NCBI GenBank assembly: GCA_025529335.1
Contig: JAMYHX010000505.1
Location: forward strand, 1-30,802
Direction: 5' to 3'
Origin: Rhizopus sp. PT2906
Lineage: Eukaryota; Mucoromycota; Mucoromycetes; Mucorales; Rhizopodaceae
DNA: 30,802 bases
Part shown: piece by piece, positions 9,780 through 20,162 of the stretch
Layout of the letters: every line of letters begins with the position of its first letter
Position numbering within the stretch: the stretch's first letter is position 1
Notes under the pieces: generated by a model
Told to the model about the DNA's origin: nothing
The model's input: only the letters and a program-made list of their open reading frames with translations
The model's database searches: none
Translations under genes and position numbers: made by a program

Positions 9780-10467
9780 CTAATTGTCTATATTCTTGTT
9801 GTTCTCTTGTCCAAAGGTGGATGCTAAAAGTGCCTTTTGCATGTAGGGTTTAAAACGAAGCAACTGCATAGCTTCTTCAAAAGTACACTATGATAATGTC
9901 AATTTATCAAAGATTATACATTCTCTAGTGTATCGCTTACCCATTTTCTTTGTCTAAAATCCTCCTCTGGCCAACGCTCATAGATATGTTGGACCTCTAA
10001 TTCATAAAACCATACATGGCTTTTTGGGTTTCCCATATAATCGTAGTCTACAAAATTTCCTACAAATCCTTTCACGACACCTTTTACACCTCCTAATACA
10101 AATGAATAAGCAAATAATGCTACAGATGTGACATTCTACCCTCTTCATATGTCTCTCTTTTCGCTGCTTCTTCTCGAGTTTCGTCATTTTCCCAACCACC
10201 TTTTGGCTATATTTTTATTTATCAAAAACATTGTTTCTCTTAAAACCTAAACTTACCAAAACCCACACATTTTCATATTTACTGCTTGAAATAATCAACA
10301 CTTTATTCGTTTTGGGATCTACAGCAATGCTACCCGAAATCTATAACTGTGTGTTCATGATTGTTACACTTTTACTCTTTTTATCTTACTTGTCGAATAT
10401 CATTGTGATCATAGACTTGATTTTGTCTTCCAACACGGGGTTCAGTAGGATAATCAGGGTGACTCAT
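9780..10467 (-). CDS. Diphosphoinositol polyphosphate phosphohydrolase-type Nudix hydrolase
   Basis: Five exons on the minus strand: 10467-10390, 10340-10257, 10206-10140, 10092-9941, 9887-9780; 162 residues, usual for DIPP/Aps1 proteins, which cleave inositol pyrophosphates (IP7/IP8) and diadenosine polyphosphates. It opens EPRVGRQNQVYD, a DIPP-type start, then SGSIAV, VLIISSSK and WVLPKGGW. The Nudix box at residues ~57-79 is complete: glycine, Glu six residues on, then RETYEEGGV with all metal-binding glutamates. The tail has VWFYELEV, WPEEDFRQRKW and FEEAMQLL. Its stop lies 24 bp from the stop of the degenerate paralogue on the plus strand, so 3' UTRs must overlap. Start is the ATG preceding the conserved N-terminus, 152 bp downstream of the Nog1 stop. 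Confidence 0.9.
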
Positions 10468-10619
10468 AAAGAAGAAAAAAGAAAGAAAGAAAGAAAGACA
10501 CCCTCCGAATTTTTTTTTTCTTTTTTTTTTTATTATGATGCAACTGAAAGTGTGTATAAAAATGATGAAAAATCTAAGAAAATTATTTTTGGTGCACAGT
10601 TGGAGAGGAGTTTTTTCTT

Positions 10620-12604
10620 TTATCGGCGATCTCGTGTACCAGCGGATAATTTACCACTGAACAAGTGTTTGGGCATCTTGGTTTGAATTGATCTGTCTGA
10701 TTCACCACGCTTACCCATCTTGTTATTTTGTTTCTGGCTGTTCTTCTTTTGTTTATCTGCTTCCATCTTTTGTTTGACATTACGGAAACCTTGTTGGCTA
10801 AGAGCAAGGTTCTCCGATTCAGCACGTTCATCTGCTGTAGCTTCCTTAACAGCTTCATCAGGAAGAGCTTCTTCACGTGTACGCTTACGATGAGCAGCTG
10901 CTTCACGCACACGCTCTGTAGCATCTGCACTGTCAATACCCATCTGAGCCAATTTCTCATTCATTTCGCTCACAGTACTAAACTTGGCTGCTGTTGGCTT
11001 GGGTAACACCGGTCTGTTTCTACCATGAGCTGCACGATGAGCTTGCACGATCAACTTCTTCTTTTCACGAATAGCATCTGCGGCAGCCTTGTAAGCCTCT
11101 TCGTCATCGTCCAACATGTCATCATCTGACTGATAGAATCCTTCCTGTTCCAATCTTTCTTCTTCTCTCTCCAAAGCTTCCAATTTCTCCTCAATTTCAG
11201 GATCAATAAAGTCTGCCACATTGTGTCCGTCAAGGAATTCAGGAATAACGTCATACTTCCAGTCATCCTCCTTCAAGAGATATTTCTTCTTCAGATCAAC
11301 ATTATACACACCTGCACCACCATTTTCTACTTCAAGGTCCTTTTCGAGTTGACGACGGTTAGGGTCATTAGGATCATATTTGGCTCTTGATGTGACCTCA
11401 GCAGGAATATTAGGCAAACGAGCAATATTGTCTCTTTGTTGAGGTATAGCCAAGTGAATCTTGTTGATCACATCATTCATCTTGTTACTCTTCATCTTCA
11501 TTTCTACACGGGCAGCTAACAATTTATCACAAGAAATATTTCGTACGTTCATGACACCTTCTTCATTATAGCAAGACATAGTCAAGACCGTAGCGTTCTC
11601 TTCATTAGCAATATCTTCAATCCATTTTCTTTGTTCTTCAGGAAGATCTTCAGGCTTCATTTGGTCAATCTTGTTGATGACCAAGACAATAGGCTTATTG
11701 GCAAACAGAGGCTTGATATTATGGAACAACTTGACTTGATCCTCTACACTGTAACCACATTGTTCTGACAGATCCATAAAGTACATGATACAGGATCTCA
11801 AGTGAGCCATAGCAGTAATAGACTGCATTTCAATCGTATTTCTTTCTTCCAAAGGGTGATCCAGAATACCAGGTGTATCAATGACTTGCCATCGCATGTA
11901 CTTGTAATCCATGTGACCGACAAAGAGTGATTTTGTTGTAAAGGCATAGGGTTGCACATCTACATCGGCACGGGTAATTTTGTTGATAAAGGAAGATTTA
12001 CCGACATTAGGGTAACCACAGATCAAGAGAGTACGGGTGTTGGGATCAATTGAGGGTAGACGAGACAAGTGCTGACGAACTTGTTCCAAATAGGCTAAAC
12101 TGTCCTTTTGACGTTTCATAACAGTAGCCATTCTACCCAAGGCTGCTTTCTTTAATTGCTTACATCTGTAAAGTGAGTCACCAAATTTGAGTAAACGGAC
12201 ATAATCCTTGGCGACTTGATCAATCAAATGACGGGCTGTGTTGATTTGACCCAAGGCAAGCTTATAATGATCTTTGTCGTAAAGGACGTTCATGAGGTCA
12301 GCATAAAAGGGATGAATATCCTATATAGATTATTAGTTTATATGCTTAAAAGCATGTATATATATATATATCTATTCATTACCTCAAGCTTGGGAAATTC
12401 TTCCAATATGTGCTTAAACTTTTCTTCAAAGTTCTCTTGAGTAAACTTGACTTTGCGCATATAAAACTGTCTAATACGACCAATGTTGTAGTTTTTATGA
12501 ATAACAGTTGGTGTCTTTCTTTGAGTCTTTGATAAAATAATATCAATAAAGTCAGAAGCTGTAGGCACTGGCTCGATCTTTTTGAAATTATATAACGATG
12601 TCAT
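10620..12604 (-). CDS. NOG1: Nucleolar GTP-binding protein 1, 60S ribosome assembly GTPase
   Basis: Two exons: 12604-12383 and 12320-10620, phase-0 intron of 62 nt containing an AT run; 640 residues, close to the ~650 of yeast Nog1. The family is an Obg-type GTPase that acts on pre-60S particles in nucleolus and nucleus. Visible: N-terminal MTSLYNFKKI with YMRKVKFTQ (NOG1N helices), G1 GYPNVGKSS (~176-184), G3 DTPGILDH (~222-229), G4 NKIDQ (~290-294), the downstream NIPAEVTSRAKYDPNDPNRR block, and a basic, charged C-terminus (KMGKRGESDRS). The acidic stretch SDDDMLDDDEEA near residue 480 is also typical. Upstream, a MITE sits 174 bp from the start codon. No defect seen. Confidence 0.95.
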
Positions 12605-12777
12605 CTTTATGTGTTCTGGTGCCTGTCTTGCAGAAAAAGAAGAGTGTAAAAAAGAAATTTTTTGAAAACTTTTTTTGACACTTTATAAGGTAAAAGCAGT
12701 CACCTAAGTCGATTGGAAGAGAAATTGGAGTCCAGATTGAGGGACGAATCAAATTGAGGGCCAGTTTCTTCAAGTTA

Positions 12778-13485
12778 CACTTTATTCACAAATTATTCGC
12801 ACTGATAAAAAAATGATAATTTCAGACAACAAATAATAATAAAAGAGAGCCTATCAGAAGCAAAAGAATGAGTAAAAAAATGATTAGTATTTCAGTTATT
12901 AATTTGATATTAAACACTTAGATTATAAAGAAGAGGATTTATAAGAGAAAAAAAGAGACAAGAAAAGTGAGTCAAATTATATAGAGATTATTAATATCTT
13001 ACCCGAAGTGCATCCTGGGTTGGGCCAGCGATAACTGGCCCGGAAAGAGCAAAGAAAGAAAGAAAGAAAAAGAGAGCAAGCCATACAAAAGAAAAGAGCA
13101 AGTGAGCGAGCGGCCAAAAGAGCGCGTGGGATCAAAGTTTGATTCTTACCAAACTATCTCCAGCTAACACCGGGTTATTTTCGATGGACAATCTATAATA
13201 CTACACGTCAGTTTCTTACAAGAGTAAAGAATATAACATACCTTAGGGCTAGCTGGGGAATAGCTGATCTTACTTTTTGGACCAAAGAAGTCAAGATCAG
13301 ACTGTTTATACAGAGTCTCTAGCAACTTTTTCATTTTGTATAAAGTCTTGACCACATTTATCTTTTCTCAAAAATATCAAGCTCATTTTATATATCAAAT
13401 GTTGTCTTTTTAAATAATAAAAAAGACATAAAGTGTTTAATTGTTATTGATCTTGTAATGTGTGCGAATAATTTCTGAAAAAGAG
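12778..13485 (-). mobile_element. MITE family A, copy 1 (full length, ~708 bp)
   Basis: Bounded by TA on each side (12776-12777, 13486-13487) with imperfect ~25-bp inverted termini: CACTTTATTCACAAATTATT at the left and CTCTTTTTCAGAAATTATT at the right, both continuing CGCAC. Non-coding. Interior has two strong stem-loops: GGGCCAG-CGATAA-CTGGCCC (about 13023-13042), and a GTTTGGT/ACCAAAC-type stem where copy 2 has its counterpart near 19800-19830. It is homologous, in opposite orientation, to 19434-20107. TA target and TIR style fit a non-autonomous Tc1/mariner relative. Confidence 0.75.
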
Positions 13486-13564
13486 TATCTTAAGCTCCCT
13501 CTGGGCTTGAGGATAAAAATGCTTTGACTGAGAGGCTCACGGAAAAAGTGTTAAAATCGTTGCT

Positions 13565-13877
13565 ATGAAGACCCTAGATAGTCATTTAAGTAGTTTCTAC
13601 TCAGGATTAGAAGGCAGTGATGGTTCTTTTTTATGATAGCACACCAACAGTAGCTTTAGAAAAGGAACTTGCTAATCTTTTCAAGTGTGGTCACTTAAAG
13701 ACAATACATGCACATCATTTCAGTCCCAGAGGTGTTGATATAGACAAACAGACAAAGCATCCTTTTGAGAAGGTCTTATTCGATGCTCTTCCGAAAAGAG
13801 ACATGATGATGGATGAATCAATTGAAATTAGTAAAGATGCTACTAGAAGAAGAATGAACCTATTATACGACAAGTAA
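13565..13877 (+). pseudogene. Unknown protein relic, frame broken
   Basis: A frame opening at ATG 13565 (MKTLDSHLSSFYSGLEG) stops at 13634; a second frame overlaps and runs to 13877 (LEKELANLFKCGHLKTIHAHH, then KHPFEKVLFDALPKRD). The composition looks protein-like, but no family is recognised and no splice sites restore one frame. It lies tail-to-tail with another relic and just outside MITE copy 1. Confidence 0.3.
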
Positions 13878-13901
13878 TTTTCAAGCAATTTGGCCATAAG
13901 A

Positions 13902-14494
13902 TTAGCGAAAGACAAATGAAAGAGTGCCTCTATCAGACATTTTAACCTTTAAGGCCTTCGATAGATATAAATACAAATCGTCGTCAACTTTGATCCGCTT
14001 CGACTGGTCTGCTGTGATTTTATTAGATAAGGTAGACTGCCTGTCGTGACCAATCAAATTAACAAGATCATCATCATTCTCATTCTTTTGATAAAAATAA
14101 TAGAATTTGAAGCACTACAGCGATACACTTTCAATGTTGAAGCCTCGTTTGTGAGCCATTTGTTTACAGTTTTCAATGAAAATCATAAGAAGATAAGAGG
14201 TTGACTCTTCATTGCCAATAGGGCTTGTTCCTGATACTAAACTACTGTCTTTCGATCTTGCTGAAATGAGCGCTTGGTCCTATGAGAAGCAGCGCGGATC
14301 GCTCTATCCAACGTTTTTGCTCCTTCCTTCATGGTTCGTTTATTAAGTTGAGTCTTCACAAAGAGAAGACTCAAATCAGCCGAATTGTTGAATTTTTTCT
14401 GCGAATGGAAGCCTTCAAACCATTCAACAACTGACTCCTTGTATTTTCCACGGTCATGATTTATAAACCCGATTATGGTAAACCTGCCATATTT
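13902..14494 (-). pseudogene. Unknown conserved-looking protein relic truncated by a MITE
   Basis: Reading leftward from 14494, a protein-like frame runs KYGRFTIIGFINHDRGKY, SVVEWFEGFHSQKKFNNSAD, LLFVKTQLNKRTMKEGAKTL, RAIRAASHRTKRSFQQDRK, shifts frame near 14240, and goes on with SGTSPIGNEESTSYLLMIFI, QMAHKRGFNIESVSL, a TAG at 14116, then KFYYFYQKNENDDDLVNLIG and a tail ending at TAA 13904-13902. About 195 codons with one frameshift and one nonsense codon. No family recognised. The 5' end stops 2 bp from the second MITE (14497), so that insertion probably cut the gene; weak coding-like sequence may continue beyond it near 14873-14920. Confidence 0.5.
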
Positions 14495-14496
14495 TC

Positions 14497-14872
14497 AGGT
14501 GAGCACTACATGCACCAGAAAATGCGCCAGAAGTTAGAATAATTTTACAAGCACTACCTCTACCCATTACCTATGATGTAGCCTAACAAAACTTTCCAAT
14601 GTGTGGCGCCACACTAAACATGACTTTATAAAGTTGCCATCTTGGTTTATTCCTTTTCAAGAAGAAAGAGATAAAAAGGTCCTTTATTCTAGTTTTATAT
14701 TGTCAGTTTGATCAACAAAAATGCAAGAACATGTGTGATTGTGATGATATCGTATTTTATATCAGAGAGAGTAGTGAGATTGTAAAATGATGTCACAGCT
14801 AGCGTCTCAAGGAAGCGCCCGTAACATTAGCCTATATTCTGGTGCATTTTCTGGTGCATGTGGTGCTCACCT
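14497..14872. mobile_element. MITE family B, 376 bp with ~60-bp inverted termini
   Basis: Left end AGGTGAGCACTACATGCACC is mirrored at the right end by the reverse complement of AGGTGAGCACCACATGCACC. Similarity continues inward through AGAAAATGCRCCAGAA to about 60 bp. Interior non-coding, with a 14-bp perfect palindrome GTGTGGCGCCACAC near 14601. Flanks are T-rich (ATTTTC and TTTTTTTT), so no target duplication can be set with certainty. Its ends differ from family A. Confidence 0.7.
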
Positions 14873-15958
14873 TTTTTTTTGAGTTGTTCCTTTCTCAGTG
14901 TTGCTATCAGCGTACTACTTACTCTTAAGTATGCATCAGTTCATATTTTTTAAATAGCAATTGAAACTTGTAACAATGTATATTATTTTAGAGGATCATC
15001 AGGGATTCTGCCGTTATTCAGATTTAATACCTATAACAATTTGTTGAAGTAAAAGATGCTTAGTAAAAGACTGTACATGCACTATAGGAAATTCAGACGT
15101 TATGCGATCTTTTTATGTGCGCAGAGTTATTTCAGTCAGTTTGCAATCCAAAAATTATATTTGCGCAGTCTGGACTTTTTCATATGTGCAAAGATTTTCT
15201 GTACTTGTTTATAGTACCAATCTTGTTGGCTAGTTAGAAAAGTAATTGGATATGATGCCATTTGGTGATCCATGGTCTTAGTGACTGTTCATGATTATAT
15301 GAAAACTTTCATATGACTGTCCTCAGCCCCCATCCCTGGCTCATCTGTTTGTATTAAGAGGATATCACAAAAAAAGCTCATCGTTTCTAGGATGCTCAGT
15401 GAAAGTAAGGTTTTATGCATGAAAACTATTTTTGATTATCAAATAGTAATGATAATACAATAAAAGTGAAAAAAAGATCTTCTATCATATTAATTCTCAC
15501 TGTGTGGTTCACAAATTGACCCCACGGCAGTCATCTCTGAGTTTCAAGTGATGATCTATGCTTAAACATAGTTGTATGTCCTTTGAAGGGGAATAATTGA
15601 GATTGTATGAACCCTTTCTATCTTTGATCTTCATTCATGAATTATTCTAACAAAAAAAAAGGAGTGAAAGTGGACTCTTTTGCCTTTATAGAGTAAATGT
15701 AACCAACAGTTTTGATTGGACAATATTAAATTCTGCTTTTCAAGTTTTTCTTTATTTTTTCTCCTTCTTTTTTCTTTTTATAAAAACTCATAATAGGATT
15801 AAAAAGCATATTTGCACATAATATACACTTTCTTTATCTCTTCTCTTCTCTCCTTTCTTTTTTTTTTTTTTGAAGCCTTATTTTATAGCTTTGTTTGTTA
15901 CTATTTTGTATCCATTTATTTTTTCTTTTCTGCCCCTTTCCTTTCCTTATAAGACATT
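14873..15958 (+). promoter_or_regulatory. Upstream region of the LIM-RhoGAP gene
   Basis: 1.1 kb, AT-rich, no supportable gene. The last 300 bp are rich in pyrimidine tracts (15740-15945), a common fungal promoter/5' UTR feature. Poly-A at 15651-15660. Role inferred from position. Confidence 0.4.
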
Positions 15959-18900
15959 ATGACATCAGAATCAACAGCAGACATGGCAACAATAACATGT
16001 AGTGCTTGTCAACTGCCATTAGAAGGCAACTTTGCACGCGCCCTGGATGGTGCATTCCACTGGAACTGTTTTCTTTGCATTGTAAGTTTATTATTTTTTG
16101 CTTTTTATATATACTTGACACGTTTTTTATTATAGGATTGCAATGAACCCGTTGCAGAAAAGTTTTTTCCTATTGAATTGGAAGGCGGTATTCAGAAACC
16201 ATTATGTGAACGAGATTACTTTAGACGTCTAAGCCTTACTTGTGATAACTGTGGCGAAGCCCTCAGAGGCTCTTATATTACAGCAGTTGGCAAAAAGTTC
16301 CATTTAGAACACTTTTATTGCAGCGTTTGTTCTACTGTTTTTGGCCCAGATGACTCTTATTATGAACATGAAGACAACGTTTACTGTCATTATCATTATT
16401 CTATTAATTTTGCAATCAAATGTATAGGTTGTGAAACAGCCATCTTAAAGCAATTTGTCGAGATCAATAGAAATAATGTAGATGAACACTGGCATCCGGA
16501 ATGCTACATGATTCATAAAGTAAGAGAATTATCTAGTCTTTATATCATACTCAGCCATTTTGTAGTTTTGGAACGTAAAGTTGGCTCAGTCTGTGGGTGA
16601 AGAAGATCAAAAGTTAAATATAGGCAAGTAGTACTTCTTAAAAAGGAAATATTCTAGTTGCTAACAAAGAGGCTAGATCTCAGCAAAATGACTTCAGAGG
16701 AACTTAAAGAAGCTCAAAATGTGATGGAAGAAAAAGTGTATAGAATATGGACAGTGTTGTCAGCATTTGAAGGTAAATCAGATCTTCATTTATGTTTTAT
16801 ATACCAACATATGCTTTAATAGAATCTGCTGCTGGTTGTATATCAGATATGCTTCTTCATGTCTCTGAAGGAAGTTACGCTGAAGGAGTTAAAATGGCCG
16901 ATTATTTTGTCACACATGTTGAGGTCTTATTCAGTGCTATCGATGACCTTGCTATTCAATATTTGAAACAAACGAAGCAAGAACTCCAATATGACCGAGA
17001 GTCAAGCATGCTCTGTAAAAAGGTTTCCAACTTCTTTTCCCTATTATCCCATACTCAAGAAAATGGTCTCCGAAAAATTGGTATCACGCAAGATTTACTT
17101 TCATTGGTAACAGGCTTAGCCCACTATTTGAAGGTCTTGATTCGAATTGGATTGACAGGTGCCCTGAGATTAGAAAGAAAGAATGACTGTAAATCGAGTG
17201 CGATCAGTCGATTCCTTAGTCAACTGATGGAATTAGCAAACAAAAAGCGGCAATATCTACATGAAGCAGATTACACTGTATCATCGGATCTTTGTCAATT
17301 CTGTAGAAAGCAATGTGAGGATGCTTGCTTTAGATACAAGACGTACATCTGGCATGATAAATGCTTTGCTTGCTCCTTATGTTGTACTCCTCAACGATCA
17401 GATTATAAGGAAACTTATATCTCTCAAAAGGATTTATCTATCATTTGCAGCAAGTGTATCACACATATTGATGGTTATGTTCAAGGTGTTCAATATGTAT
17501 CAAAACTCAGACAATCATCCTTTTTGTTACGTTTTGCTTTGCGAAGATTATACAGTCTGTTGAATGTTCCAGGTAATTTAGACGCTTGTTCTTGGGATAC
17601 ATGTAACTTATATTTTATCAGACCCAATGATTGCTTATTATGGCCAAAGCTATGAACACACATCAACACAGTATCAGCAACAGCAACAGATACAGTCTAT
17701 TCAACCTCAGCAGTTGCAACAACAACAAAGGCTGCTGATACAACAACAACAACAGCAACAACAGCAACAGCAGCAACATCATCATCAGGCAGCGATACAT
17801 ACTCCTCCTTTACCTCCCCTACCAAAATATGTTAATGGAGACGATTTACCTAACGAGGAGATTCATTTGAATGATATCAAACGAATGAAATCAACTCATA
17901 TGAATAGAAAGATCACCAATTCACACAGAATCGGAAAGAGATCAACCCTGATGGAGACTCCCATCCCTAATGCTGCTGCTGTTTCCAATAACATAGAGGA
18001 ATCTAGTCGCCCTCAAAGCCAAGGAACAGAAGCTTCCAACAAACGAACCTCATTCAACGAACTAGGCAGTTTCTCTGAAAGCTCACACCAGAGCAGACAC
18101 CGATATACAAAATCTGTGCCTGAGGCAAAAAGTTTTTACTTTGCCGAACTTGGCGCACTACAGCATTTTATGCTGAAACATATTGCAGTACTCTATTTGG
18201 AAGAAATACTGCATGACCATTTCACCTTAGAGGAACTTGCTGATTTAATTGATGATAAAAAGAATTCAACTCTTTGGGGTAAATTTGTGACTAGTCTGAA
18301 AGCAGGTGGAAATAAGAAAGTACCCAAGCCAAAAGGTAATAGCGTCTTTATCATAAAAAAGATGAGACTAATCGATTAGTAGAGGGAACGTTTGGTGTAG
18401 CTATAGATGTATTAGTAGAAAAGAATGGTATTGAATCCAACTTGGGCGTTGGCCCAACTCGAATTATCAAGATTCCATCTTTTATTGATGAAAGTATTTC
18501 CAGTATGAAGCAAATGGATATGTCAGTTGAGGGCATTTTCAGAAAGAATGGTAATATTAGACGATTGAAGGAATTGAGTGATGAGATTGATAGAAACCCA
18601 AACAATGTCAATTTGGCCAATGAGTCACCTATCCAAGTCGCTGCTTTGATAAAGAAATTCTTGCGTGAATTACCTGATCCATTGTTAACCTTCAAACTGC
18701 ATAAGCTATTCATTACTGCTCAAAGTAAAGCAAAATGACACATTTAATGCCTGTTACTCACTTTATTATAGAACTCGAAAATGAAGCTGATCGGAAACGA
18801 GTGACTCATTTAGCTTGCTGTATTTTACCAAAAGCAAACCGTGATACGATGGAAGTCTTGTTTGTCTTTATGAAATGGGTCTCTCAATTTGCTCAGTTGG

Positions 18901-19409
18901 AAAATAATACTGGAAGTAAAATGGACATAGTGAATTTGGCAACTGTGATAGCTCCCAACATCTTGTACTCAAAAAGTAAAGACCCCGCAAAGGATGAATC
19001 CTTTTATGCTATAGAAACAGTAACCATGTTACTCGAAAACGCTGAAGAGTTTGCGACTGTACCAGAGGACTTTATCCCACTTTTACAAAACTTATCCTAT
19101 GAAGAAGGTGATATGGATATGAATGTTCGACACATTTTGAAAAAGTGCGAAATGGTCATGAAAATGAAACGAGCTAAAGCCACGGGGGGACCTATTGCTC
19201 CTCAACTTCCAAGACAACACTCTTCTCCAGCCGCGGTATCCAGCAACAGTATTCACCAAGAAGGAGAGTCATCTCATATGCCTATTCAACTATCCTCTTC
19301 ACCACAAAACATGTCAAATATGGAACCCCATGTGAGATCACCGAATACGCCAGTGCCTATCATGAGATCGCAATCCTCATCACATATCGTTGGCACAAAT
19401 TACGAGTAA
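15959..19409 (+). CDS. LIM-domain Rho GTPase-activating protein (Lrg1-like)
   Basis: Eight exons: 15959-16081, 16136-16519, 16566-16627, 16672-16772, 16823-17572, 17622-18335, 18380-18724, 18772-19409; 1038 residues. LIM1 starts at C14-x2-C17, LIM2 at C77-x2-C80, a third zinc cluster at C137-x2-C140, and a separate LIM at ~381-430 (CQFCRKQC, CFACSLCC). Between them lies the conserved LTKR..LDLSKMTSEELKEAQ / EEKVYRIWTVLSAFE block. A Gln-rich stretch (run of 12 Gln then 3 His) precedes a C-terminal RhoGAP domain (~712-910) with arginine finger in EGIFRKNG (~R766). Lrg1-type proteins switch off Rho1 and control wall synthesis and polarised growth. The intron after exon 3 is set with GTAGTA donor and an AG just after a GCTAAC branch site; a GC-AG alternative breaks frame. 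Its 3' UTR enters a MITE 25 bp past the stop. Confidence 0.9.
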
Positions 19410-19433
19410 ATTTTCTCATCTTTTATAAATATA

Positions 19434-20107
19434 CCTTATTCAGAAATTATTCGCATACAATTTAAAATCAATAATAACAATTACACTTTGGCTGGTTATC
19501 AATCTTTTCTTCATTGTTCCCAACTTGACAACATATAATAATAATGATATGAGAAATATAAAAAAAGGAGACTTGTATAATGTGGTCAATACTTTATAAA
19601 TAACGCGTAACTGAAAAGGTTGTTAGAGATTTGGTATAAAAAGTCTGACCTTGGCGTCTTTTTCTTTTCTTCTTTAAACCAAAAAGCATGGCCAGCTATT
19701 CCCTAGCTAGCCCTAAGGTATGTTATATTCTTTACTACTGTAAGAAACTGATGTGTAGCATTATAGATTGCCCATCGAAAATAACCCGGTGTTGGCTGGG
19801 GATAGTTTGGTAAGAACCAAACTTTGATCCCAGACACCCCCTTAACCTCTTCCGCTCCCTTTCTTTTTTCTTTACTTATGTTTCCAGGTCAGTTATCGGT
19901 GGCCCAACCCAAGGTGCACTTCGGGTCAGATATTACAATGTTAATAAATACTTATATTAAAAAAGAGTTTATAAAAGAAAAAGAGAAGTAAGAAAAGTGA
20001 GTAAACTTATAAATTATTACTAATCATTTCTTTTATATCTCATTCTTTTACTTCTGTTGTCTGAAATTTTATTTCATTTTATTTTCTATCAGTTTACGAA
20101 TAAAGTG
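19434..20107 (+). mobile_element. MITE family A, copy 2 (~674 bp, inverted relative to copy 1)
   Basis: TA at 19432-19433 and 20108-20109. Left terminus CCTTATTCAGAAATTATTCG; right terminus carries CGAATAAAGTG, with about 9 bp of the TIR deleted. Blocks shared with the reverse complement of copy 1 include ATGTGGTCAA-ACTTTATA, CAGCTATTCCC-AGCTAGCC, CTAAGGTATGTTATATTCTT, CGAAAATAACCCGGTGTTGG and CACTTCGGGT. It fills almost all of the space between two convergent genes (stops at 19409 and 20163), so it supplies their 3' UTRs; a plus-strand AATAAA lies in its right terminus (about 20098). Confidence 0.75.
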
Positions 20108-20162
20108 TATGCTCATTTCGTATAAACTTTAAGCTTTCAAGAGGAATCAGAATACTGTTTTA

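Noticed and set aside
10231..10686. 151-codon plus-strand frame
   Set aside because: Antisense to the intact Nudix gene and Nog1 end; low-complexity Phe/Lys content and no family match.
12778..13485. MITE family A as a structured small-RNA gene (snRNA/tRNA-derived SINE)
   Set aside because: No clear Pol III boxes or snRNA signatures; inverted TA-flanked ends explain it better as a DNA-transposon derivative.
16621..16671. GC-AG intron (GCAAGT donor) in the RhoGAP gene
   Set aside because: It gives a premature stop; a GTAGTA donor with an AG after a GCTAAC branch site keeps the frame.
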